Assembly (NCBI GenBank): GCA_034620365.1
Contig: JAQGEQ010000380.1
Coordinates: 744,001-808,000, forward strand
From: Pegea sp. RAD2-039
Lineage: Eukaryota; Chordata; Thaliacea; Salpida; Salpidae
Length of the DNA stretch: 64,000 nucleotides
Reading direction: 5' to 3'
Shown here one piece after another: positions 32,386-48,891 of this stretch. Position 1 is the stretch's first letter. Every line of letters begins with the position of its first letter. A program made the position numbers and the translations under genes. The notes under the pieces were generated by a model. That model ran no database searches. It saw only the letters and a program-made list of their open reading frames with translations, and was not told the DNA's origin.

Positions 32386-35059
32386 GTTTTATTATTATCA
32401 AAATCTTTTAAAAATTACTACAATTACTTTGAACAATAAGAAGTTGACAAAAATATTAAACACAAATGCTTACATGAAAGTTTTCAAAAATATGAAGAAA
32501 GAAAAATTATGAAAAATAGAAGAAAAAGAGACAAAGTCATGACATCTTAAGTATTCATACACTTTTCATAAACTAATTTTTTTGAAGTTTTATTATCAAT
32601 GATGTTTTTAATTTAAATTTATAAAGAAATTTATTCAAGTAGAAATCAATTATACAAATTTTTTCACTCAGTTTTTAATGAATAACTGTTTTTGTGAAAT
32701 TTTAAGATGAAACAAAAACAAACTGTGATGAAAAACTAAAATACCAAATTATTCAACTTCTTAAAGAATGTTTAACAATTTCAACTTATACCATATCAAC
32801 TTGAATCAATTTAATAACTTTCACTTTATTATCAACTTTATTAAAATGCTAAACTTGTGATAGTTTGGAAATATGCATCACAGTATCAACCATCAACCAT
32901 TTTTGACAATTTTATTTTCTAATGGTGAAAACTAATCTTTGAATTTCTATATTTCGTATTTCTTTATTCTAAAGATCAACTTCAAAACTGTTTGAATTAA
33001 CTCTCTAAAATGTTGACTTCTTTCAAAAAATTTGTTGATCTTCAAAAATTATTCCAAATTGTTTCTACTCTTTACTTATATTTGCCCATATATTTATATA
33101 TTAAGAATATTTCCATTACCAAGTATTTATAGTTTTATTATTGACCCAATTTCAATAAAGATTTTGTTCAAGTGAACAAATTTCTCTGACTTAAGTTTTT
33201 ATATTTTCTCTTTCATACTCAATTGCAAATTAAATACAAATTAAATTTTGAATATGAATAGTGATTACATAAAAACTTCTGGAAAACTAAATCTGTATCA
33301 ATTTTTTAAAATGAATAAATTGATCAAAAATGCAATTTTTATTTATAGATTTTTCATCATATGAATAATTAAAAATATATAAATAAACATAGAAAATATA
33401 AAATTTATTGAAAAATACAGTAATAGAAAAGTAAAAAGTAACAAAGTTATATTTATTTTAAAGGATTTTATTAAAACAGTTTGTATATAATATTTATTAA
33501 CTAAAATTAAACCTAAAAAATATTTTTTAAGCAATCATTATCATACTGAGAGCTCAAACAAAAAGTCTGAAATTTTTCATAATAATAAAGAGTGTTAAAT
33601 GTCAAATAATTTAATCAAAATAAGAAGTTATATCAAGATATGATCTTTGCAATAACATTTTCATATAATCCTAGATATTCTTAGACAGGATCATCATTAA
33701 AAATATATCACCATTTCTGTAGCAAAAGCTTTTGCTAAATAAAAATACAAATACTTATAATAAACAAAATGATAAAGTTTGTTTATATAACAAAGTTTAC
33801 TTTAAACAGATCAAATTTTAAGTATCTTACTAAACATGAAATGGATTACACAATATTCAAACAATAAAATAGGTTTAGACGTTGATATGAAATTTCTTAA
33901 AAGATTTTAGAATTTTTAGACAATAAAACTAACATAAACAAGTTATAAAAACATTTATAAATAAACTATTTTTATTTCATTAAAGAAAATCGTTTCGAAG
34001 AAATATATAGAGGATTGCAAACAAAACTAGATGAAGAAAATTTAAAAACAAATAAAAACAAGTTTCAAAGATTATACAATTTATTTTTCAAAGAGTTTTG
34101 AATTTCTTAAAAAAACTAAAAGCAAAATAATGTTTAATCTTATAATTTAATTCTTTGCATACATCAACTTATTTATTAAATTGTTAAAAAACAAATATAA
34201 AAATATATTTAAAAAGTACGCTTAAAAAATCTAGATTAACTTAAATAATTGAGGTTTACTTATTTAACTATTGTTTTGATATGAAATTAGATATAAATAA
34301 GTTAAAGTTAAAATACAAAAAATGTATAACTTAAGTTTCTTACAAAAACGATAGTTTCTAAATTTTGTAATAAAATATTTCCTTTTTAATATTACTAACA
34401 AAAGGAAAAGATCAGATATGCGACATATGACATAAATTGAAATAAAAATGAAATAAGTAGTCAAACTACAATAAAAAAACTATTCTAGCATATCAAAAAA
34501 ACTTTATAATTGCAGTTTCTATTACGTAAAGTAAAATACGAAACTAAAATTTTTTAGAAAATCAAATTAAAAAAAAACTGTATAATTTTAGCCCTAAAAG
34601 TTTCTAAATAGCAAAATTGAAATTCTATTTAATAAGGCTAGGCTTATAAAAAGCAAACGATAATAATAAACTGCGAATTACTGAATATTTGTTTGTATTA
34701 TTCTTCATTTACTGCAAATTCGCCTTCTAAATTATAAAATGGTGAAATATTGAGATTAGAATAGACATTTATATATTAAAGTATTATGTATAGGTTGTTT
34801 TGAAAAATTAAGCTGCAAGCCTTTCCATAAGTAATATATCTTTATTTAGACGAATTTAAAGGCATTAAATTGTATGTATTAATTTATGAAAATGTCCTTA
34901 TAAAAATATTTAATGATAGAAACAAACAACAAGTGCTACATCTGTATATAAAAAAATTAAATGGAAGAATAATTTTATGTGATAAATAATGACATTAGCA
35001 AAGAAGTATTTTATTAAGAAACGTTTTATTTTAAGAATATTCTATTTTAATAAGTTCAT
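32386..35059. other. AT-rich intergenic stretch
   Basis: About 2.7 kb of extremely AT-rich DNA upstream of ARL8. Open frames are short strings of Lys, Asn, Ile, Phe and Leu and show no protein family signal. Nothing else is recognised. Confidence 0.5.
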
Positions 35060-35117
35060 TCAATTTCAGTAAGTGACAGTAAAAAGACAACATTGCATAT
35101 TATAAACACTTGATAAT

Positions 35118-36122
35118 ATGGTAAAAACTATGGTGGACCCAAATAAAACTAGCAAGACCTTACGTTCAAATGTAAAGAAAAATCCTTCAAAACAAGCTTG
35201 TAATGGAAATTACCAATCCTGCAACAAAATTTGCTGTGGTGAAGATCTGGCAATAGAATGCAACAAGGGCCTCTCCTGGTTTCATCTCACTTGTAGTGAT
35301 GTGAGCAAAAACATTTACGATATAATTGATAACAACCAGATGAAGCAAATGGGATTTAAATGGCTCTGCATTAAATGTAGAACCATGGACAGAACAGATC
35401 CTACATCTAATTCTAATCAAAACCTCTTATCCGACATCAGCAAATTTATATCCTCTGAATTAGCCAAATTTAAATCGGAAATTGGCTACGATATTGCCAA
35501 GACCAACAAGAAAATTTTTTTGTCTAGAAAATGTTTGTCTAAATCACTGGACGAACTGGATGCCTCTACAAAGAAAACAGTCACGTAGGCCTCGGTTGTC
35601 AGTGAGTCCGGTTCTGACAAAAATGCTAGTATGGTGCAGCTTCTTTCAAAGAAGGTTACCGATACGCACAAAAAACTCACTGTAGACCGTGAGGACAGAG
35701 AAAACATTGTCATCATCTTTAATGTCTCTGAGACTGATAAAGATGATGACAGTAAGTTTTTTAATCAAATGTGCTCTCAAAGCCTTGATTTTGTGGACGT
35801 TCCAAAGGTATCAATGACTAGACTTGAAGCAAAAAGCTCAGATCATCAAAGACCGTTGAAAGTGTCCTTTCAGGAAAGTTGGAACAAACGCAAGTTTCTT
35901 CCCAAGCTGTATAAGCTAAGGCTTGAAAAACAATTCGAGCGCATTCGAGTATTCACACATGATACGTGTGAAGATGATCGCTTAGAAAATAAGCGTCTTC
36001 TAAAAGAGGCGTACAACCGAAATCAGAAAGAACAACCAACTGATTTCAAATGCAAAGTTCGAGGTCCAGCATTGGCCTTGAGAATTGTCAAGGTTTTTTC
36101 AAAAAACGGAAGTGGCAAATAA
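35118..36122 (+). pseudogene. LINE family 1 ORF1 (PHD-like zinc finger + RNA-binding-like region) with an internal stop
   Basis: One frame runs from ATG 35118 to the stop at 36120-36122, interrupted by a single TAG at 35586-35588. The first part has a cysteine/histidine array CNKICCGED...ECNKGLSWFHLTC...WLCIKC, the spacing of a PHD finger as found in CR1-type ORF1 proteins. After a helical linker the second part (VIIFNVSE...RLEAK...RPLKVSF...RVFTHD) resembles the RRM-like or nucleic-acid chaperone region of such ORF1s. Conservation of frame across the stop suggests a fairly young inactivation. Confidence 0.75.
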
Positions 36123-36239
36123 TCACTGGACCCACATCTTCTTTTTTCAAACTCTCTCCGCATGCAATTGTGAATACCCAAGATTTCAGTTTACGGAAGC
36201 CCATCATCAAACCTCACAAGCGTCAAAAAGACAATTCTT

Positions 36240-37220
36240 TTATCACATTAGGTATGTTTTTCAACGCATGGTCGATTATTAACAACAAATTTTCAATTGA
36301 AAGCTCTTTTGCATTCCCAAAATCTCACATTTGTTTTTATTACTGAAACCGTTTTATCCTGATTCTTTTCTGGTTGGTGATAATCTTTTTTGTGTTTTGC
36401 GTTGTGACAGACTGTATGATAGAGGCGGCAGTGTTTGCGTAATTTACAAAATATCGCTTGCACCCATGATCTCTAGATTTCAGATCGATCCCATACACTT
36501 TCCAGGGTTTGAGATTATCGCTTATGATTTTCATTACTCAAAGTCCAAATTTTCTCGTTTTATATGTACTTACCTACCACCCTCTAAAATTAACGATGAG
36601 GTTACTGTTAAGGCCTTATTGAAGGTTCTGAAGAGTGTTGTGTGTCCTGAGTTATATATTTTGGGGGATTTTGATTTTAGTAAAATTGATTAGAGTAACC
36701 CGAATTAGGCATTTATTGGAAAATTGTTCAACTTGGTTAACGATAATACTATTTCAGCCTTTCTAAGTTATACCTTTGTAAGCTTCCTCGATGCCAATAA
36801 TCTATCTTAGATGGTTACTTTTCCGACTCAAGTTGTTGATAATACTTTGGATCTTCTTATCACATCAAGACCCGAGAACATTATCTACGTTGATCAAAAA
36901 GAACCTTTTGCTCTGACATGCTATCACAACATGATTGAATTCAACCTCCATCAAACTTTTTTTATGAACAATAAAAGTTCAAGCAAAAGGAATTTTTATC
37001 GTGGAAATTATAATGGTATTAACAAGTTTCTATCAGGTGTTGATTGGATTTCTATTTTCAACTCTTCCGAAGACATCAATACTATTTACTCAAGGTTTAC
37101 TAAAATCATTAAAGAGTCAATCGAAAAATTCATACATTTTTATAGAGTCAACAAAAAACCACATTTGACTAGATATTTAAGGAATTTACAACATTTAAAA
37201 AACCTCCTATATAAATAAAC
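36240..37220 (+). pseudogene. LINE family 1 APE-type endonuclease region
   Basis: Segments in shifting frames read NAWSIINNKFS, ITE, CDRLYDRGGSVCV, CTYLPPS, LYILGDFDFSKID and TRSRPENI-like pieces (DNTLDLLITSRPENI). These match the order of APE-type endonuclease motifs (N, E, ...GDFN...SRPE) in CR1/jockey LINEs. The GDFN motif is GDFD here, and stops at 36691-36693, 36706-36708 and 36808-36810 break the frame. Confidence 0.75.
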
Positions 37221-37389
37221 TAAAACAAACCCTTCCATCAAATCTCTGTAAAAAGATCTTTGTATAGTTTACAAGAAATATATTTCTAATTTCTATTTAG
37301 GAAGAGAAAGTGTAATTTTATCTTCACCTACCAAGAAAACGTTTTTTGGTTTCATAAATCTCAAGCTTAAGGCGAGGTCTCACATACCT

Positions 37390-38340
37390 CCCTTACTTGA
37401 TAACAGCGACCAGCTTGTGATAGAACCAGAAAATAAAGCTGAGTTGCTAAACCATCAATTTAATAGCGTTTTTATAACCGATGATGGCAATACTTCTTCT
37501 CTTTCCTACTCCGATATTTTTACAAATGTCCCTGAGATGGTAGATCTTGACATAACGGTCGATATGGTATCTAAGGCTATTTCTTCTTTAAAATCATCAG
37601 TTTCCAACACCCCAGATCTCAGCTCTGTTTTTAAGAAAAACTAATTCCTCTTTATCACTATCTTTATCGCTACTTTTTAGCATCTCTCTGAGGCGAGAAA
37701 GAGCTCCAAAACTTCCAAAAAAAAGAAAGGGTTCCAGAAACACCGCACTTAACTACAGACCAGTGTCACTGAATTCAGTTATCTGCAGAACTCAAGAACA
37801 TATCATTTACAATCATATGACCAGTCATTTGATGGAGCACCATCTAATATCTGATGTCCAGTATGGCTTTGTGAAACGGAGATCTTCCTTTACTCAGCAT
37901 CTCACTTTTCTTAATGAGCTTACAGCCCATTATGAAAGTAATACTCCCAGTGACATCATATATTTCGATTTTGCTAAAGCGTTTGATTCTGTCCCACACA
38001 CTAAGCTCTTTACTGTATTGAAAAACTCAAAAATCAACAGCTTTTTGGATTGAACACTGGATTGAAGATTATCTATCAGGTAAAACCCAACAAACTCGTG
38101 TAGAAAGATCTTTATTTATTCCTAGTCAAATCACTAGCGGTGTTTCTCACGGTTCTGTTCTGGGTCCCCTTCTCTTTTTAATTTTCATTGAAGACCTCAT
38201 CAGAAGACTAGTAGCAGTAGATGATGTCAGTGTGTTCATGCAGATGATATCAAGCTAATATCTTGTATTCCTTCAAAACTTCAAACTGCACTACACACTG
38301 TAGAAAACTGGTATACGAATTGACAGCTCACATAGTCTAA
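37390..38340 (+). pseudogene. LINE family 1 reverse-transcriptase region
   Basis: Recognisable pieces are KAELLNHQFNSVF (linker), NYRPVSLNSVICR, HHLISDVQYGFVKRRS, IIYFDFAKAFDSVPH (the F-D-x-x-K-A-F-D catalytic block), GVSHGSVLGPLLFLIFI and ADDIKLIS (the A/F-x-D-D block). Frameshifts separate them, for example near 37640-37740 and after 38050. The catalytic aspartates are visible but never lie in one open frame. Confidence 0.85.
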
Positions 38341-38905
38341 AGTTATAACTTTTTCTCGTAAACATCGTCTCAGCTTCTTCAATTTAGATACTTTAGAAAT
38401 TTGACGAATTAAATACGAGTTAATTCTTATTTCTAAGATTATCCACAATTTAATTGACTTTTAGTTTGATGATTTCTTTTCTATCAGTCCTTTCCTCAAG
38501 TTATATCAGCTCAGACGACACACATTACATCTTAATAAGCCCATATCACCTGGTATATTAATCAGAGTAATGTTTTCCCCATACCGCACAATTAGTACTT
38601 GAAACCAGCTGCCATCAGACATTGTCCTGTTAGAATCACTCGCGTTGTTCAAAAAGAACTTGGACCGTTATAATATTGCCAACACTGCCATTTCTATTCT
38701 GTGAATTTTTTCCTTTTTTTTATATTGTTATAATTCTATGTAATTGTTCACTGTAATATGCTTTGAGGGCTACCGAAAAGGCATGTGTTACATCTTTTGC
38801 TTTCTATATTTTTGACTAAATAGATGTTATTTGTGAGAATGTGGGTTAGCGAGAGGTGCTCTCTTCAGGCACCCTCCTTTGCATTTATTGTAATTAATAA
38901 ATATT

Positions 38906-43950
<5,045 letters not shown>

Positions 43951-46668
43951 AATCATTTTACATCATTTTTAGAAAATGGTTTTGTAAATATTAGCATTTT
44001 GATATATTTTATGAATTTTTTGTTCATACTTTTTGTTGAGTAAAATTTTATGATTCCACCATACTTGTTTCGAAAATAATAAGAGATTTTGAATTCATTT
44101 ATTCCGGAATATTAATTCAAAATGATATTCTTGAAGTATGACTGAATCTTCAGCTTCAATCAGAGATATATTTGATATTTTTCAAAACTAGTTTGTAATC
44201 AACAAATTTTATCATTTTTCTCTAAACACTTGAAACTAATATTGAAATATCAACAACAAAATTATTATTAAGTCTAATAATCAAGCTTATTGGACAAGTA
44301 GGTCTTAACTCCTCAGTTGTAGGCTCATTTTGATTTTTAGAAAATCTGTGATTTAAAGATCTTAAATAATCGACGAGTGAAGTATCTTAGAAGTAGAAGA
44401 TTCTTAGAATTACCAAATAAAACAGAACTGGTGATCTGTAGATACGTTTTATAAATTCTGGTTGGAAAATTAGAAGTAACTACAAAATTTAATTAAAAGA
44501 AAAATAATCAAGAAACTTTGATGTTATTAAATTTCAACTAGTAAAGCATGATTATGATAAACTAAAATGTTATTAAACCAGTTTCTAGTTTGATAAAAAC
44601 AAAGTTTTTGAGAAATCAGTTAGAACTCAATAAACTGATACTAAAAAATTGTAAGCTGATAAATGTTTTATAAGTTTTGTGCAACTGAACCAGTTCAAAA
44701 TTTCTAATAAATCTGCAGCTGGTGTTTCTTTATTGCAACTTGTATAAAACATCAGGGCAGCATAGATTAAGTCTGAAAACAATGATGCTACTGAAAAAGA
44801 TAGCAAATGTAGATTTCAAAGATAAAAATGACAGATTTTACTAAAAAAATACTTTGGGAATAAAGTTTCAAGAATATTTTCATTCCAGCTTGGAATCGGT
44901 CCGAATAGGTTTTAGTGAGGTTTTGCAATATTTACACCTGTCTTGATAGTGTTTTAAATCAAAGACTTGTTTGTGCTGATAGGCCGAATTACAGAATATA
45001 ATAAAGAAATATTTTTAGATTCAGCAATTTATAATCTACAGAAGAAAAATCATTGTATCTCTAAAAATATTTTATCAACTCTTAAACTGGAAACGAATTT
45101 TTGTACTTAGCTCCTTTGTATTTAATGATTACAAGTGAGTATTCAATAATGCGATCAGAATAAGTTCAATAATATTAGTTCAATGCAATTGAAATTCAAT
45201 ATAAGTATGATTGTGCAGTTATGAATGATATGTTGTGAAGAGTAAATTAGTTTCAACACAAGTTTGTATCTTATAAATTAAATAAAAACTTTTACAAAAA
45301 TAATTCAAATAACAATTCTTTCGATGATAAAAAACTGAATAAAACCCGTTTAGATAAAAATTGTTGATGTATGAATAAATCAATTTTTGAATAGTAATAT
45401 TCAAGTCTTATTTCAGTAGGTAGTTTCAAAACAAAGTAAATAAAAATTCAAATAAAATCTTATTTTTCTGCTTTCATTCCCTTTTTGGAGTAATTAATTA
45501 GTTATTTAATCGCAGTTTTCTTGGCTATCATTTTATGAGTTTAAATTTAATAAAGATGTTTACAAAAATATATAATAACAAGTATAATAAGTGTTATTGG
45601 TGGCTATTTTTAGTGTAATTAATTAAATTTTATTAAAATTATTTTCTTCTTAAGCAAATTTGAAAACAGTAATTCACAAATTACCATTTTATCTTGTTTT
45701 ATTTTTCATTTAATTAAGTCACATTTAAACTAAATATTTTAAATGCAATGATATCTGTGTGTAGTTAATTTCTTTACTACTTTACATATTTAAAAATTTT
45801 AAATTAACACAAAGAAACAGGATATTGCATAAAATAGATTAAAACGATTGCTTTCAAGTAAAATTTATTCATAAAAAGCTTAGAATAATGTACAATATTA
45901 TCGCATGAAATAGAAAAATGTATTGAAAATCGAAAGTATTTTCCATAAGTTTGATCGTCATAGATAAATTTATATCAGGTAAACATTAAATAATAAAAAA
46001 TTGTAAACTAATATTACAAGCAATATAAAAGTATTATTAAAAAACAATTTTTCTGGCGGTCTGTGATAAAATACTTAAAAAAACTCTTTAATCATAAGAA
46101 GCTGGTACAGAAGTAAAAAACAAATGATAGATACATGTTGAATTGTGGAAGGAAATATAAAAAATGCACTAAAAAAGATGCATATTGCATTAAAAAATGG
46201 TTTATCTGATTAAGAATTATTGGAATAATTAAATATTTTCTTTCATAGGTAAGTACAAGAAGATGTTTACATAAATTCATTACTTTGATAAATTAAGCAG
46301 ACACTTTTGCAATTCATATATTTTGTTTGCTATTTACATTTGATTAACTTATTGATTTTTATTTTTCTTCGTTTTTTAATCATTTAGAGTTTACCACCAG
46401 AATACTTCATAAAGATGTGAAAAAAAAGTATTAAAAAGATAAAAGTTAAAACGATTTTCATCAATAATTTTTTGCTAAGCTTTGTCTTGTAGCATTTATG
46501 CTTCCTTTAGTCACTATCGAACAGAGATTACACTAAAAATTGAAATGCATTTTCTAAGATGAGCGTTTGACAAAATTATCTCCAAAAAGCACCCTTCATT
46601 CAAAAAGCTACAAAAATAAAAACAATTTGGCATTTTAACGGAAATACGTGAAGAAACCATTCAGGTTC
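43951..46668. other. Intergenic stretch between RUVBL1 and the 7TM genes
   Basis: About 2.7 kb of AT-rich DNA. I see no gene, no LINE copy and no structured repeat in it. Confidence 0.5.
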
Positions 46669-47685
46669 TCATTTAAAATTAAGCAATGTTGAAATTCTAT
46701 TTTGCCTGTTAAGTTTTGCGGTGGGTTGCCCACGAAAACCATCAAAGCAAATAATTACTGAAAGAAGGTTGAAAAATAGATTAAGATCCCAAACTGAGTT
46801 AATAGCTGAACAAGTGGAAAACCATCGTAGAAAGTTTGTATCAATTATTGATGTGATAAGATCAGATGTAAGGCAAATAGATATCCTTATTAAAGCTAGT
46901 TTAGTAGCCCTCATAATTTGTTGATCGATTAAAGAGTTGCGTCTCGGCTTTATATTGACAGCAGACAAAGATCTTCTTCTGTGACTTCTTAAGGGGTAAT
47001 AAATCAAAAAGAACATTATCCAGTTACACAAGCATTTGATGGCATAAAAAGCATATATAATCCATTCAGTAGAAACAGGTCGGAGTTGTTTACATCCTTT
47101 TATATCATCATATTCATGGCTAAAGAACTTCATTGTGAACATTAAATGCATAAAAGCAGCAGTTAGCATTAAAACTAAAACAAAGTAGCTGAAAAACTTT
47201 ATTGTTTTTGTTCGCAATTTGTTTATTGGTGGCTGCTTATATAGTGTTTCCATTCGATACCACACAAAAATATAAGTCAACAGATAAGCTATGACATAAG
47301 TTATAGTTGATAGCTTCATTATAATATCACAGAAGAAATTTGATTTTGTTTGTTGGATCTTTTCAATAAGTATTTCTGATTCAGAAAGTAAAACAGCGAC
47401 CAAACTTGTCAGTACACAAACATGTGCGAGTAAAATTAACTTTTTTGCCTTGCTCGTCTTAGATCTGAATTTTAGTCTTTGTTGTCTAGGAGCGAAACAG
47501 AAGAGAAATAGAAAAACAAAAATAATTGCAACCAAAACAGAAGTCAGAAGAAATTCTGAAATAATTGTTGAAATTTCAAATAATTGCTTATCGTTTTCAG
47601 AATTGTCATTATTAGTTTGGTTCAATTCGAAATTTTCATCAACACTAAAGTTAGATAAATTTTCATAAAACTTTATAATCTTCAT
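46669..47685 (-). CDS. Orphan seven-transmembrane receptor-like protein, copy 1
   Basis: An intronless ORF of 338 residues, downstream copy of a tandem pair. The N-terminus (about 40 residues) carries three NxS/T sequons. Seven hydrophobic segments lie at about 41-64, 82-101, 121-142, 163-184, 207-230, 262-282 and 295-314. A cysteine at the outer end of TM3 (FFCDIIMK, Cys119) and one in loop 2 (KGCKQ, Cys198) could form the disulfide typical of GPCRs. TM3 ends in FVWYRMETLY rather than DRY, and TM7 has WDLNLFFN rather than NPxxY, so it fits no standard class I can name. It shares the CDIIMK, TYIF.WYRM..LY.QP, AA.MH.., GCKQ and IWD/VWD.NL.FN motifs with its neighbour. An acceptor-like CTTTTTTTCAG lies 18 nt upstream of the ATG. 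Confidence 0.85.
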   Translation of the reverse strand: MKIIKFYENLSNFSVDENFELNQTNNDNSENDKQLFEISTIISEFLLTSVLVAIIFVFLFLFCFAPRQQRLKFRSKTSKAKKLILLAHVCVLTSLVAVLLSESEILIEKIQQTKSNFFCDIIMKLSTITYVIAYLLTYIFVWYRMETLYKQPPINKLRTKTIKFFSYFVLVLMLTAAFMHLMFTMKFFSHEYDDIKGCKQLRPVSTEWIIYAFYAIKCLCNWIMFFLIYYPLRSHRRRSLSAVNIKPRRNSLIDQQIMRATKLALIRISICLTSDLITSIIDTNFLRWFSTCSAINSVWDLNLFFNLLSVIICFDGFRGQPTAKLNRQNRISTLLNFK

Positions 47686-47901
47686 TTGATATTTTAATTT
47701 CTGAAAAAAAGATTAGAGTTGTTACCTCAGTCTTAAATAAACGTTTGATAAATATTACAAAAAATACAAGCTCTTATACATCAAAAGAAATAAAATATTG
47801 TATAAAAGTTTATGTCTTCATCATTTAATATCTAGTCAAAAAATCCAGATTCAGCATCTTTGATCTTTTCTTCTTGTTTGGTTTTGGTGTTCAATGAAGA
47901 T

Positions 47902-48891
47902 TTAGACAGATGATTTTCGTATAGCTCTTTTTATTGAAAGTTTCTGAGAACGAATCGAACTACGTATAACCTTTATTGCAATTTTTTTAAACGTAAAAAC
48001 TATTGCAGCAATGTTGAATAGCAAGTTGATATCCCAAATTGCATTTATAACAATTCCAGGCGCATTTTTGGGTAGAGCTTCTGAGTCCACCATCGTAATG
48101 ATGAAATCCGAAATTACACAAAGAATCATACTTCTAAGAGCAAGTCGAATTTTATTTAATAAATTCGTATTTCTTTTATTCCTTTTAATAGAACATCGAT
48201 CTTCACGTCGATATGTCATAACAAACTTCATACTCTTTCCGTGTGTTCTGATTGGATAATAAAAAAGTCCGAATAATACAAAATTGGAAGCAACTTTTAT
48301 TGCATAACTTAAATAAGTAACAATAGAAAAGACTTTTTTCTGTTTGCATCCACTATCAGTTTGATAATGTCTTACAAAAAATAATAAAATGAACATATGC
48401 ATTAAAGCAGCACACACAATAGTAAACAAAACGAAGCCAATCAAAAAGGTAATCCATTTATTTTTAATTTGCTTTATCGTTGGTTGATTATAGAGATTTT
48501 TCATTCTATACCAAAGAAATATATAAGTAAACATATAAGAAATGATAAAAGATACGATAGAAACTTTCATAATGATGTCACATTGTAAATCTCCACAACT
48601 ATCCGCAGCAGCTGTTCTATCAATTATTATAGCTACTTGAGAAATTATAAGAGTAAGTAATGAAGATAAAATAGTGAATAAAACAAGAGAAATCAGCTTA
48701 AACGCGGTTCGACTTCTTCTAGCTCGCTTAAAGTTTCCTTTTTTAAAATTTGTAACAACGAGGTAAGTGAAAATGAAAATAGTAATAAACATAAGACATA
48801 AGTTTGTTATTTGCGACCAAACCCAAGATTTTTTAAACCAAGCAGGCTCTTCTATAGTTTTATCATTACTTCTGTTACTGCAGTAATACAT
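47902..48891 (-). CDS. Orphan seven-transmembrane receptor-like protein, copy 2
   Basis: An intronless ORF of 329 residues, 216 bp upstream of copy 1 on the same strand. It has the same seven-segment layout and the paired cysteines LQCDIIMK (Cys104) and SGCKQKK (Cys182). TM3 end reads LWYRMKNLYNQP, TM7 IWDINLLFN. Intracellular loop 3 and the tail are Arg/Lys-rich, as expected for a cytoplasmic side. Divergence from copy 1 is high outside these motifs, so the duplication is not recent. An acceptor-like TTTTGTTTAG lies 5 nt upstream of the ATG. Function and ligand are unknown; chemosensory or peptide reception would be guesses. Confidence 0.85.
   Translation of the reverse strand: MYYCSNRSNDKTIEEPAWFKKSWVWSQITNLCLMFITIFIFTYLVVTNFKKGNFKRARRSRTAFKLISLVLFTILSSLLTLIISQVAIIIDRTAAADSCGDLQCDIIMKVSIVSFIISYMFTYIFLWYRMKNLYNQPTIKQIKNKWITFLIGFVLFTIVCAALMHMFILLFFVRHYQTDSGCKQKKVFSIVTYLSYAIKVASNFVLFGLFYYPIRTHGKSMKFVMTYRREDRCSIKRNKRNTNLLNKIRLALRSMILCVISDFIITMVDSEALPKNAPGIVINAIWDINLLFNIAAIVFTFKKIAIKVIRSSIRSQKLSIKRAIRKSSV

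Larger units (their letters stand above)
35060..38905 (+). mobile_element. CR1-like non-LTR retrotransposon (LINE family 1), degenerate, near full length
   Basis: The order matches a two-ORF LINE: ORF1 with a PHD-like finger (35118-36122), endonuclease (about 36240-37220), reverse transcriptase (about 37390-38340), a C-terminal segment and a 3' UTR ending tttattgtaattaataaatattaataaaa. There is no poly(A) tail. Compared with the copy at 56.5-57.5 kb, about 250 nt of the RT C-terminal part is deleted at about 38365-38370, where KVITFSRK runs straight into the segment HRLSFFNLDTLEI. Several in-frame stops and frameshifts make the copy inactive. The 5' boundary is approximate. The clade call (CR1/jockey group) rests on the PHD-type ORF1 and the non-A tail. 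Confidence 0.85.

Noticed and set aside
33343..34464. Short hydrophobic minus-strand frames
   Set aside because: Same low-complexity AT-rich origin; no recognisable domain.
46721..48259. Plus-strand frames within the 7TM genes
   Set aside because: Shadows of the minus-strand ORFs, which carry the clear transmembrane pattern.
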